Assembly (NCBI GenBank): GCA_028714995.1 | Contig: JAQTLI010000074.1 | Span: 1 to 9,586, forward strand | Direction: 5' to 3' | Source: Methylobacter sp. | GTDB lineage: Bacteria > Pseudomonadota > Gammaproteobacteria > Methylococcales > Methylomonadaceae | Length of the DNA stretch: 9,586 bases | Shown: one piece after another, positions 1 through 7,661 of the stretch | Layout: each line of letters opens with the position of its first letter | Numbering within the stretch: position 1 is the first letter of the stretch | Program-made: the position numbers and the translations under genes | Notes under the pieces: model-generated | Database searches by the model: none | Seen by the model: only the letters and a program-made list of their open reading frames with translations | Told to the model about the DNA's origin: nothing

Positions 1-1509
1 CGTGATGCGTCCGCCGTGAGCCTTCATGATCGACTTGGCCATCGGTAAGCCTAGGCCCCTGCCATCGTTACGGGATTGCAGGGCATTCTGGCTACGGAAG
101 TGGCGGTCGAAAATACGCTCCAAATCCTGGGCGGGTATACCTATGCCTTGATCAGTGAGGCTGAAGCTTGCCTCCTTTCCGTTCGCCCGTAAAGCAACCT
201 CAAGGTGTCCCCCTGGGCTTGAATAGCGGCAGGCATTATCGCCAAGAATGAACAGTACCTGTCGGAGCCGCTCTTTGTCACCGCGTACCCATATAGGTTC
301 GGCTACTGTATCCAAGGCAACCGATATCGATTTTTCCTCCGCCATCACTTGAAAATTCTCGACGGCGCCGGCCACCAGTTCTGACAAGTTCATGCTATCC
401 CATTCAAATTGGAGGTTGGCGGTTTCGGTACGAGCTAGAAACAAGAGATCGTTGACGTACTTTCCCAATTGCATCGATAGTTCGACAATGCGGTGAAGAG
501 CATCCTTATACTCTTCGGCATCCCGTTGCTGACCTCGCAGAGTCACCTCCGCCTCCCCACGTATGACAGTGATCGGGGTGCGCAGTTCATGGCTGATGTC
601 GGCTAAAAAGTCCCGTCGCTCGACGTCCATGCGTTTTAATTCTTCATTCAACTGATGCAGTTCGAAAGTGCGTTCGGCCACTCTTTTTTCCAGCACGGCG
701 CGTCCCTCGCGCAGTTTATCTTGCTGCAATCCCAGTTCCTGCGCCATTTGATTGAAGTGGCTGGCGAGATAGCCGAATTCATCGCGGGTATTGAGAGCAA
801 TGCGATAATCCAGATTACCGGAGGCAATTTCGTCGGTACCCTTCATCAACACTTCGATGGGTTTCCTAAAGCCGCGCAGCAGTATTATGCCGGACATGAG
901 ACTGAACATCGCCGCAGTCAATGACGCCAGGATCGCGATCCAATGTGACTGAGCAACCAAATCCTCCAGTTCTTGCTTGGCCTGCCCGGCCTTTTCCCGT
1001 TCAGCGTTGATGGCGGCATCAATCAGCGGTTGGAATTTTCCGTCGATTTCTTCTTCCGAGAATTTCGATAGTGCTTGCACCGCCATTTCGGTCTTGCCCT
1101 GCTGACGCAACCGCTCGACTTCATCGAACCGATATTCGCTGGCATCCAGAAAAGCGGTGAAATGAGCAACCCTTTCCAGCTCGGCGGGTTTATCCGGCCA
1201 ATCATCAACATGACTATCTGCGACGGCAGTATTTCTAAGTTCCTGCATCGCCTCGTAGAGACGATGTTGGGATGATTCTATGCCGGCCTCCGCAGTTGGA
1301 CTGGCCGTTATCAGCCTGTCCATCCGCTGTTTGAAGTGGCGATAGGCTTCCTCGGACAAACGCTCGTAACGATCAAAAGCCTCATACGCCGCCTGGCTGC
1401 GCTGAAAATTCCGGGCAACCTGGTTTGAGCCCCAATAGAGCGCGATGCCTAAAAGCAAGACAAAACCGAACGAAACGACGATGACTACTGCCAGGCGGAA
1501 ACGAAACAT
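1..1509 (-). CDS. Membrane sensor histidine kinase with HAMP domain, C-terminus cut by window edge
   Basis: This is an inner-membrane sensor kinase that should autophosphorylate on histidine and pass the phosphate to a response regulator not present here. Reading the minus strand from ATG 1509 gives 503 open codons with no stop before the edge, so roughly the last 20-30 residues are missing. Visible parts are TM1 (about residues 6-26), a mostly helical, charged periplasmic domain (about 30-188), TM2 (190-211), HAMP (about 212-262), a coiled-coil linker (about 255-300), and an H-box SHELRTP with phosphoacceptor H307, E308 and T311. The ATP-binding boxes follow: N425 in GDNACRYSS, D453 in DQGIGIP, and GRGLGLP from G483. 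The start is well bounded: an in-frame TGA lies 8 codons upstream with no other start codon between. No clear Shine-Dalgarno is seen and the preceding lipoprotein gene stops only 5 bp upstream, which suggests translational coupling. Family assignment is firm; the signal and partner are unknown. Confidence 0.93.
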   Translation of the reverse strand, partial: MFRFRLAVVIVVSFGFVLLLGIALYWGSNQVARNFQRSQAAYEAFDRYERLSEEAYRHFKQRMDRLITASPTAEAGIESSQHRLYEAMQELRNTAVADSHVDDWPDKPAELERVAHFTAFLDASEYRFDEVERLRQQGKTEMAVQALSKFSEEEIDGKFQPLIDAAINAEREKAGQAKQELEDLVAQSHWIAILASLTAAMFSLMSGIILLRGFRKPIEVLMKGTDEIASGNLDYRIALNTRDEFGYLASHFNQMAQELGLQQDKLREGRAVLEKRVAERTFELHQLNEELKRMDVERRDFLADISHELRTPITVIRGEAEVTLRGQQRDAEEYKDALHRIVELSMQLGKYVNDLLFLARTETANLQFEWDSMNLSELVAGAVENFQVMAEEKSISVALDTVAEPIWVRGDKERLRQVLFILGDNACRYSSPGGHLEVALRANGKEASFSLTDQGIGIPAQDLERIFDRHFRSQNALQSRNDGRGLGLPMAKSIMKAHGGRIT

Positions 1510-1514
1510 GCGTT

Positions 1515-2090
1515 CTAATTTGTGTCGCCGGTCTCATCCAGGTGTTTTTCCATGGATCTGATGGCTTCCAACTTTTCGCGTAGAAGGCGAGTTTCATTTT
1601 TGTTTGATCCATCGGTATCTTTCGACTCCAGAACAGATTGGACCGTTTTTTGTTTATGTTCCAGCGAACCGAGTTTTCTCGATACATTCTGTAGACGTTT
1701 TAAGGCTTCAGTATGAATAGCGACAAGTCGCTGCATCCGTTCATCGGGGAGGCTTTCGGGTGGAATAGAGTTCACCCCGTTCAGAATTTTGGGGATGTCG
1801 CCACAGGCATCGGAAAGTAAGCGTCCTACCATCAGGTGCAAGTGTATCCCTGCTCCGGGAGGATTTTTTTGGCGTTTTAGTAAGGTGCGACATACATCGG
1901 CACGTGACGAGGGTGATATTTTGGACATGTTGGCTCCGAAAGCCAGCAGTTCATCAAAGTCCGACTGCGCATAAGGGTCGTTATAACGGTCTGAATACCT
2001 GTTATAACCAGAATTGAACTCGGCGCATCCAGTCAGCAACAAAAGGCTTAGTGCTAAGCTTATGTTTCGAATAGAAAGTAATGACAGCAT
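1515..2090 (-). CDS. Outer-membrane lipoprotein, QseG-like by context
   Basis: This 191-residue lipoprotein has a short signal peptide ending in lipobox LLTGC, so lipidation is expected at C22. Residue +2 is Ala rather than Asp, which fits outer-membrane sorting. The mature protein starts with a Tyr/Asp/Asn-rich stretch (about 25-45). A helical segment with two cysteines (C67 and C96, a possible disulfide) follows, and then a charged helical, coiled-coil-like C-terminal half (about 115-185). It lies 24 bp after one sensor kinase gene and 5 bp before another, all on the same strand. In enterobacteria the lipoprotein QseG sits directly after the kinase GlrK/QseE and binds its periplasmic part. 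Length, order and the lipobox fit that role here, but I rely on synteny more than on sequence similarity. The start codon has only a distant purine-rich site (AAGGGA, 14 nt upstream), so translation may depend on the upstream gene. Confidence 0.82.
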   Translation of the reverse strand: MLSLLSIRNISLALSLLLLTGCAEFNSGYNRYSDRYNDPYAQSDFDELLAFGANMSKISPSSRADVCRTLLKRQKNPPGAGIHLHLMVGRLLSDACGDIPKILNGVNSIPPESLPDERMQRLVAIHTEALKRLQNVSRKLGSLEHKQKTVQSVLESKDTDGSNKNETRLLREKLEAIRSMEKHLDETGDTN

Positions 2091-2114
2091 AAAGATATAT
2101 TTGTTCCCTTATAT

Positions 2115-3680
2115 TCAGGTTTCGCTGGTTAGCGGTATTTGAACGCGGATGCGGGCTCCGTGTTGGTCTTCTCTTGAGTCGATAATATCGACTTTGCCCT
2201 GGTGATTGGCGACATATTCTTTGACAATAGCCAGTCCCAATCCTGGACCTTCGACATACTCATCGCATTGGGCAGTCTTGCCCCGGAAAAAGGGTTCGAA
2301 CACATGCGAACGTTCATCTGGTTCAATGCCCGGCCCCTCATCTTCGACTTCCAATTCCATCTGCGAGCCCGAATAGCGCAGCATGATGCGTATTTCGCCG
2401 CCCGTTGGTGAATATTTCACTGCATTCGACATTAACTGCTCGATAATGTTTCGCAACTGTTCATGGATTCCGGAAATCTCGACTGGCCTGATCAGCATTT
2501 TCAAGCTAATCGATTTGGCCTGTAGGCTGCTTTGAAAATCCTTGATGACCGACTCAAGCAAGTTTTTCATATTTACGGTATCTTTCCGGTTCGTTTCCGA
2601 CTTCGAGTTGATCTGACTATAACGAACCAATTCCTCGGATACTGTTTTTAGCTTGTCCACATTGTTGCAGAGTAGCCGTGCGAAGTCCTGTCGTGCACTG
2701 TCCGGATCCTCATTCGCTTCGTTTACAAGCAGTTCAGCGGCCTCGCGGATACTCTCCAACGGCAGATCAATCTCGCGGGCCACGTTGTGCATGAACTGCT
2801 GCTTCGAAACCTCCAGTTCCATCAAATGCGTTCGCAACCATTCCAGGCGATTGCCTAGATAGCGCATATCCGAAGGGCCTGCAACATCAATCGGCTCTTC
2901 GAGTTCTCCCGAACCGAGACGTCGGATGCCGGTATCCAGTTGCCGCATTGAATGCGAGAGTATAGCCAACAGTATCGTGATGAAGATAAACGAGATTGCC
3001 AGCAGAACAGCGCCCTTGATTAACAGTCCTTGCTCAAGTGATTCTGATTGCTGGCGCAATTCGTTGAATTCATGATCAACATGGCTCTCGAATTCACGCG
3101 AAAGGCTGGAGGAGGACTCACGCAGCCCTTGGAACGCTTCATCGACCGGCAATTTAAGATTATTTTCGCTCGCCGAGCCAATGATCTGTTGATAAATCAG
3201 ATTTTCCTTTTCCGATAATTCATTGACCAATAGTGCGATTTTGTTATCTACATGGAGTTTTAGCAACGCGCTCAAGGCCTGTTTAAATGATGCCCGCGTA
3301 CTTTCATATGATTGTTGTTCATAAGGCTGACGTAGAGCCGGATCGGATAGCAGAACGAATAGCCTGGCTTTTCGTTCAATATCGGCAGTTTTTTGCAAAA
3401 CCAGACGTATTGCCTTGGTCTGTTCGAAGACTTGGGAATTGATTGTCCTGCCCAATGCCGAGGTTTCACGCATGCCAAAGGCAGCGTACATGACGGCGAA
3501 GAAAAGCGGAATAACGGCAATCACAAAGCCTAGAACGATAAGGGATTTTAACGATAAAATATTTTTGAATTTTATCCGGTCGCAAAGAGATATAAATCGT
3601 CCTCTTTGTTTCGACCAAAGTTTCGACAAATCCGATTTTCTGAAAATATCCAAAACAAAGTTGGGAATGAGCTCCTTCAT
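2115..3680 (-). CDS. GlrK/QseE-like sensor kinase lacking the phosphoacceptor histidine (pseudo-histidine kinase)
   Basis: This 521-residue two-TM sensor has TM1 (about 46-69), a helical periplasmic domain (about 70-218), TM2 (219-241), HAMP (242-292), a HisKA-like dimerisation segment and a HATPase domain. The ATP-binding boxes are intact: N419 in LMSNAVKYSP, D447 in EDEGPGI, and GPGLGLA from G478. The H-box is not: where family members have a motif like VSHELKTPL, this protein reads VAREIDLPL. R302 (CGC, 2775-2777) replaces His, and Leu replaces the Thr four residues later. The following text SIREAAELL resembles the GlrK/QseE family as I remember it. I chose ATG 3680 over the upstream ATG 3767 because GGAG lies 5 nt before 3680 (ACGGAGATCA-ATG), whereas 3767 has a stop just before it and no ribosome-binding site. 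It is the first gene of the kinase-lipoprotein-kinase operon. It may act as a heteromeric partner, a scaffold or a signal-gated ATPase; which one is unknown. Confidence 0.9.
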   Translation of the reverse strand: MKELIPNFVLDIFRKSDLSKLWSKQRGRFISLCDRIKFKNILSLKSLIVLGFVIAVIPLFFAVMYAAFGMRETSALGRTINSQVFEQTKAIRLVLQKTADIERKARLFVLLSDPALRQPYEQQSYESTRASFKQALSALLKLHVDNKIALLVNELSEKENLIYQQIIGSASENNLKLPVDEAFQGLRESSSSLSREFESHVDHEFNELRQQSESLEQGLLIKGAVLLAISFIFITILLAILSHSMRQLDTGIRRLGSGELEEPIDVAGPSDMRYLGNRLEWLRTHLMELEVSKQQFMHNVAREIDLPLESIREAAELLVNEANEDPDSARQDFARLLCNNVDKLKTVSEELVRYSQINSKSETNRKDTVNMKNLLESVIKDFQSSLQAKSISLKMLIRPVEISGIHEQLRNIIEQLMSNAVKYSPTGGEIRIMLRYSGSQMELEVEDEGPGIEPDERSHVFEPFFRGKTAQCDEYVEGPGLGLAIVKEYVANHQGKVDIIDSREDQHGARIRVQIPLTSET

Positions 3681-3683
3681 TGA

Positions 3684-3692
3684 TCTCCGTGA
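3684..3692 (-). promoter_or_regulatory. Ribosome-binding site deciding the start of the GlrK-like kinase
   Basis: On the minus strand the bases before ATG 3680 read CACGGAGATCA. GGAG is set 5 nt from the start codon, a good Shine-Dalgarno. The longer frame opening at 3767 has none, so this site supports the 521-residue form. Confidence 0.65.
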
Positions 3693-3825
3693 ATGATTGT
3701 TAAAAGTAATCCTTTTTCCAATAATCCATCCGTGATGCCGTGCTGCAAGGGAATCCGTTTCCGGCATCTAAAAACCCAAACGCACATCTGATACATTTGC
3801 TGGCTAGCCCGACTTAATACCCGCT

Positions 3826-3831
3826 ATTATA
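3826..3831 (-). promoter_or_regulatory. Possible -10 element for the minus-strand kinase operon
   Basis: The minus strand carries a perfect TATAAT here, about 145 bp ahead of the kinase start codon at 3680. The hexamer about 17 bp upstream (GTAAAC) is a poor -35, so the promoter would be weak or activator-dependent. The rest of the 223 bp divergent gap is A/T-rich near 3875-3900 and shows no other clear element. The call rests on one hexamer and is tentative. Confidence 0.3.
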
Positions 3832-3903
3832 CACACAAGTTTCGCATCGTTTACCATCTTGCGAGCGGATTAGTTTGTTCTATATCAAAACTTTATATAA
3901 GCC

Positions 3904-6900
3904 ATGAAGCCATTAATCCTATTTATTCTCATAGTTCAGACGGTGTTGGTTGCGCTGGCCGGGTCGTCCGTTGCCAACGCCGGTGAACTCGCGGGACTGC
4001 CAATACAAAGCACAGCCGAGAGGCCTGCGTTACTGCTTGAACTGGGCAGCGAACCGCCATCGGTTGGCGTTGACGATAAGACAACGCGGGTGTTTACCGG
4101 CGAAGTTTACGCCCATGAAGGAGATACATCAGTTCAGACAGCTAAAGATGAAGTCAGTTCTTTGCACCCTGGATTCGGCAGCTGGAAGGTCAGCTTTCGT
4201 TTCAACGTCAAACCCGGCCTTCCGGCCAAGCCATATACCTTTTGGGCTCGCTGGCGACAGGGCGGAGATCCCAATGTCTGCGTGCAATCCTTCGAAGTCT
4301 GGGCCGGACCTGATCCTTCCAGGCTGGAGTTGCGTGCCACACTGCCCATAAAGCCCAAGGGTTGGGATTATGCCTGGTTAGCCGCCGAGTCGCCGGTAAG
4401 TCTTAAAGCCGACGACGCCGTCATTGAGGTGCGGGATAGTGGTGCCGGACATGACGCCAAGGTTTTCGACGCCTTCCTGTTTGCCTCGCCATTGTCTGTT
4501 CTGCCGACCAGCGGCACGACAGACAGGCCGCTGGTGCTGCTGGACTTGGGCAATGCGCCTGCACTTTCAGCAGTGGAAAAAGATCCCGCCCTGCAAGTCC
4601 AACTCGGCACATCCACTGCAGGTCCCGGTGCCGAGTCGATATTGACTGAAAAGGACGAGGTTCAGGTTTTTCACCAGGGTTTCGGAAACTGGAGCGCAAA
4701 TTTCCGTTTTGAACTCAAGCCGGCGATTGCTCCGGGACAGTACCGTTTTTATGCCCGCTACAAAAGCGGCGGTGAGGTCTCACAAGTCAGCCAAAATTTT
4801 ACGGTCAAGGCCGGAACAAAACCGGATGAACTGGCGACACGCGGCGATTTCGCTCTGACCAACACCACGCCTTGGGAATATCAATGGTTGCAATCTTCAG
4901 CGACAGTCACCGTGTTGCCGGGTGATCACTGGCTGGAAATCAACAACAACGGCAAGGCGGACGGGGCCAAAGTCTTCGACGCCTTCCTGCTGAAACTGGA
5001 AACGCCGCTTGGTGACTGGATGAACGCCGCTCAGGCCCAAGCCAGAAATCGCTTTCTGGCGCTGACCAAGACAATGCCTGCCGCGAACCGACACCTATAT
5101 GTGCTTGACGGCAAAGACGGAAAAGATGAAGCCCTGTTTCGCGGCTTGGCTTCCGATGCCGCGCGACCAAGTTATGAAAAGCTATCGGTCTCCTATCTGA
5201 TTGGGCCGGAAGCCGAAGCTCTGGCCCGCAGCTTGAATCTCAAGGCACTGCCTGCTGCACTGATGACCGACGACCATTACGGCATCCTTGGCGTGTTGGC
5301 CCAGCCCAACAGTGAACAGGATGTAGCCGGATTTCTTGCCGATCCAGGCAAAGTCGGCATGATGCCCACGCCGCTTGTGGCTGTAGTGGATGTGTCTCCC
5401 AAGCCGCTTAAGGGTGGCATACCGGATGCCTGGCTAGTGGGCGGTTTGCAGGACGGCTTATCGGGCGTTTCGGTTTTTGGACTGGATAGCGAGGCCGTGT
5501 TGCGTCCGAATCCAGGCCAACCCTATCTTAGCTTGCAAATGATGGGTGGAGAAATGCGGGCTTGGCATGTTGCGGCTACGCAAACCAACGGCGTTGCAGA
5601 CATCGAGGCCAATACCCAACATTCCTACGGCTGGTCGCGTGGCAGTGGCTATGCTCAGCTGTACCTGCATGTCGATCAGCCCACCCAGGCGCTGCTGCAT
5701 TTGAAACAATCCGGAATTAAGACGGCTGGCTGGCTGGATGGACAGCCCTTCAAGTTGGCCGATGACCCGAATCCTCCTGCCGGTTTTTCGACTTCTCCCG
5801 GCGAGCAAGTAAAAACGCTGCTACATGGGCTGACTACCGAAGGACTGGTGGCTAGCGCGTTGTCGGCTCGTCCCGAAGCACCGCAACTTGCGACGCTGAA
5901 TCTTTCGCCCGGATGGCACAGTGTGCTGATCAAGTTGGTGATGCAGCATGACCAAGGTCAACGGTTTTACTTCGCCAGCCAATTCACCGATCCAGACGGT
6001 AAACCACTGGATTCGATTAAGACACAACTGACCGATCCCGGCGCCGATCTGGCACTTAATGACATCGCCGCCAAGCTGCGGCCTCTGATCTTCGTGGACG
6101 CGCCGGCCAACTTGCCGCATCCGGGCGACCCGCTCACGCTGCGGGTGGACATGCGCTGGCATCCGATTCTGGAGGAAACCGGCTTGTCGGCACCATTGCC
6201 GCGTTTCCAGGCAAAACTGCGTCTGCGGCTGGTCGATTACGGCGGCAACGAGATCGCGGTGCGGGAAATAAGTGGCGTATATTCCGGTCAAGTCGAAGCA
6301 AACTTCGACAAGATTAACGAGCCCGGCTACTACGCCGTTTACCCTTCGTTGCATACGCCTGACGGAAAGTTGATTATGAACTATCCTGCTGATGGTTTCT
6401 CTGTCGTGTCTGGAGTTGCCGAGCAAAAGTATAGACTGGACAAGAAGAAATTATGGAACAACGACTATTATGCTTTGGCCGACGGCGATAAAAGCTTTAT
6501 GCAAGATGGCGGGTATTTCTCCTGGCTGGAACGGATGGGGATCTATAAAAGCTATGGTAGCTATCCGGGATTCGATCCGCAGTATCGGGCGAAATGGGAG
6601 CGGGCGAAACAACTTGGTTTGGTCTTGTTCGCCGATTCCTCTGGCGATAGCGCCTGGCTGAATGACAATCAGGCAGACGGCCAAAATTTCATCAACACGG
6701 CTTCAGCATTTACCCGCTTCTTTAAATCGACCAACGAGATCGACATTCGCCGCGAAGCCGAATGGCAAAAGTTGCGCGAGCCTGCGCATTGGTTGCAACG
6801 CACCAAATGGGAATATGAACAGGCGCACAAGCAGCGCAGCGATGCCCATTACGTAGGCGGCAGCCTGGTGCGGCCGGGCGACATGGAGGGAAGCGGGCAA

Positions 6901-7572
6901 TGGTTCAAACAGGTGCTGGAGCTAGGCCTGGATCATTATCAGGACGCTTGGGACATCCACGCCTATCCTCAACAAGCTCCGCATTTCGGCGGCCCCATCG
7001 GCAATGGCGAAAGCGAGGATGAACGTGGCGTGCTGGCCGCTTATGCCAGCCTGGGAAGGAAGAACAGTTTGCCTTTCTGGCTGGGCGAGACGGGTGCCAA
7101 GGCTATGCATGGCTTGACAGGCCGCCGCTGGCAGGCGGAGCAGGTCGCGAAAATGATCGCTTGGGTTAACAGTCGTAGCGACTACCTCGGCTTGGCTTTC
7201 TGCATAGGGCACGAATACGACTTGGCATATGGCCGGATCTGGGACTATTCGATGGGTCACAAGCCCGGCGAGGCGGCTATGTATACCGCGGGCGCATTAA
7301 TCGACGGCTTGCCTTATCAGGCCTTCGACACCAAGGACGCTCAAATCCAGGCGGCCTATTTCGGCGAAACCTTTATGATTTGGCGGACCGATGAGGCAGT
7401 CGGTAATTGGCGGAAGCAGCTTGATCCCGGCAAATCCTGGGTGCTGGTGGATGTAGTAGGCCACATCCAAGAGTTGACGGTTGACACCTCAGGATACGCG
7501 GACATCCCGATCTCCGTCAGCCCCGTTTATGTGCTTGCCCGAGCAGATTATGAGCGATTGACCCGGCATTGA
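3904..7572 (+). CDS. Large secreted multidomain protein with clan GH-A-like glycoside hydrolase domain
   Basis: This 1222-residue protein has a Sec signal peptide: a hydrophobic run at residues 4-19 and predicted cleavage after ANA, A26. The order is: a duplicated beta-rich module (about 40-193 and 208-363) with shared HxGFGxW and AKVFDAFL motifs; a segment at about 396-480 with a thioredoxin-like pattern but no Cys pair; a beta-rich region (about 540-700, SPGWHSVLIKL); an Ig-like region (about 726-836); a TIM-barrel-like catalytic region (about 845-1150); and a beta-rich tail. Catalytic candidates are E945 in STNEID (acid/base, N-E pair), H1019/Y1021 in DIHAYP, and E1062 in WLGETG (nucleophile). 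The 117-residue spacing of the glutamates suits a retaining clan GH-A enzyme. The start is fixed on the 5' side by an in-frame TAA two codons upstream; no good Shine-Dalgarno is seen. It lies beside polysaccharide initiation and export genes, so the substrate may be the exopolysaccharide made here. The exact GH family is unknown and a non-catalytic role is possible. Confidence 0.85.
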   Translation: MKPLILFILIVQTVLVALAGSSVANAGELAGLPIQSTAERPALLLELGSEPPSVGVDDKTTRVFTGEVYAHEGDTSVQTAKDEVSSLHPGFGSWKVSFRFNVKPGLPAKPYTFWARWRQGGDPNVCVQSFEVWAGPDPSRLELRATLPIKPKGWDYAWLAAESPVSLKADDAVIEVRDSGAGHDAKVFDAFLFASPLSVLPTSGTTDRPLVLLDLGNAPALSAVEKDPALQVQLGTSTAGPGAESILTEKDEVQVFHQGFGNWSANFRFELKPAIAPGQYRFYARYKSGGEVSQVSQNFTVKAGTKPDELATRGDFALTNTTPWEYQWLQSSATVTVLPGDHWLEINNNGKADGAKVFDAFLLKLETPLGDWMNAAQAQARNRFLALTKTMPAANRHLYVLDGKDGKDEALFRGLASDAARPSYEKLSVSYLIGPEAEALARSLNLKALPAALMTDDHYGILGVLAQPNSEQDVAGFLADPGKVGMMPTPLVAVVDVSPKPLKGGIPDAWLVGGLQDGLSGVSVFGLDSEAVLRPNPGQPYLSLQMMGGEMRAWHVAATQTNGVADIEANTQHSYGWSRGSGYAQLYLHVDQPTQALLHLKQSGIKTAGWLDGQPFKLADDPNPPAGFSTSPGEQVKTLLHGLTTEGLVASALSARPEAPQLATLNLSPGWHSVLIKLVMQHDQGQRFYFASQFTDPDGKPLDSIKTQLTDPGADLALNDIAAKLRPLIFVDAPANLPHPGDPLTLRVDMRWHPILEETGLSAPLPRFQAKLRLRLVDYGGNEIAVREISGVYSGQVEANFDKINEPGYYAVYPSLHTPDGKLIMNYPADGFSVVSGVAEQKYRLDKKKLWNNDYYALADGDKSFMQDGGYFSWLERMGIYKSYGSYPGFDPQYRAKWERAKQLGLVLFADSSGDSAWLNDNQADGQNFINTASAFTRFFKSTNEIDIRREAEWQKLREPAHWLQRTKWEYEQAHKQRSDAHYVGGSLVRPGDMEGSGQWFKQVLELGLDHYQDAWDIHAYPQQAPHFGGPIGNGESEDERGVLAAYASLGRKNSLPFWLGETGAKAMHGLTGRRWQAEQVAKMIAWVNSRSDYLGLAFCIGHEYDLAYGRIWDYSMGHKPGEAAMYTAGALIDGLPYQAFDTKDAQIQAAYFGETFMIWRTDEAVGNWRKQLDPGKSWVLVDVVGHIQELTVDTSGYADIPISVSPVYVLARADYERLTRH
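4021..4482 (+). repeat. Duplicated beta-rich module, copy 1 (residues 40-193)
   Basis: This is the first of two homologous coding units inside the secreted protein. It opens with RPALLLELG and contains KDEV, HPGFGSW, FRFNVKPG, PYTFWAR and WDYAWL. It closes with DAKVFDAFLF. Copy 2 repeats the same landmarks in the same order. The module looks like a beta-sandwich carbohydrate-binding-type domain, although no ligand-binding site can be assigned. Confidence 0.75.
4525..4992 (+). repeat. Duplicated beta-rich module, copy 2 (residues 208-363)
   Basis: This is the second copy of the module, opening with RPLVLLDLG. It contains KDEV, HQGFGNW, FRFELKPA, YRFYARY and WEYQWL, and closes with GAKVFDAFLL. 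Landmarks align with copy 1 almost without length change (156 versus 154 residues). Protein identity looks moderate and DNA identity is low except near the closing motif, so the duplication is old. Confidence 0.75.
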
Positions 7573-7584
7573 AGTCGATCGTTT

Positions 7585-7620
7585 AGGTTTACGTGGGGCG
7601 ATTCGACTCCGCGTGAACCT
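7585..7620 (+). terminator. Hairpin just after the glycoside hydrolase gene, possible terminator
   Basis: The arms AGGTTTACGTGGGG (7585-7598) and CTCCGCGTGAACCT (7607-7620) pair over 14 positions if three G-U pairs are allowed, around an 8-nt loop. It starts 12 nt after the TGA. Only TCATTT follows rather than a U-run, so intrinsic termination may be inefficient, or the hairpin may instead stabilise the 3' end of the transcript. Confidence 0.5.
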
Positions 7621-7639
7621 TCATTTAAAAATAACCCAA

Positions 7640-7661
7640 TCTTCATCGAATCTTAATCAAA
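7640..7661 (+). promoter_or_regulatory. Two 11-nt tandem direct repeats, candidate regulator site
   Basis: TCTTCATCGAA (7640-7650) is followed directly by TCTTAATCAAA (7651-7661), matching at 9 of 11 positions, with a further partial CTTC match after it. Repeats phased at 11 bp are the usual layout for OmpR/PhoB-family dimers bound head-to-tail. The site lies about 140 bp ahead of the polysaccharide operon start. No specific regulator is recognised. Confidence 0.35.

Noticed and set aside
655..924. 89-codon plus-strand open frame over the edge kinase
   Set aside because: It overlaps the HAMP and linker coding region of the minus-strand kinase and shows no features of a real protein.
3681..3767. 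29-codon N-terminal extension of the GlrK-like kinase from ATG 3767
   Set aside because: No ribosome-binding site precedes 3767 and the extension is basic and unlike a kinase N-terminus, while ATG 3680 has a well-placed GGAG.
5821..6426. 201-codon open frame antisense to the hydrolase gene
   Set aside because: It lies wholly inside a clear coding gene, has no recognisable domain, and its composition is what antisense reading of a codon-biased gene gives.
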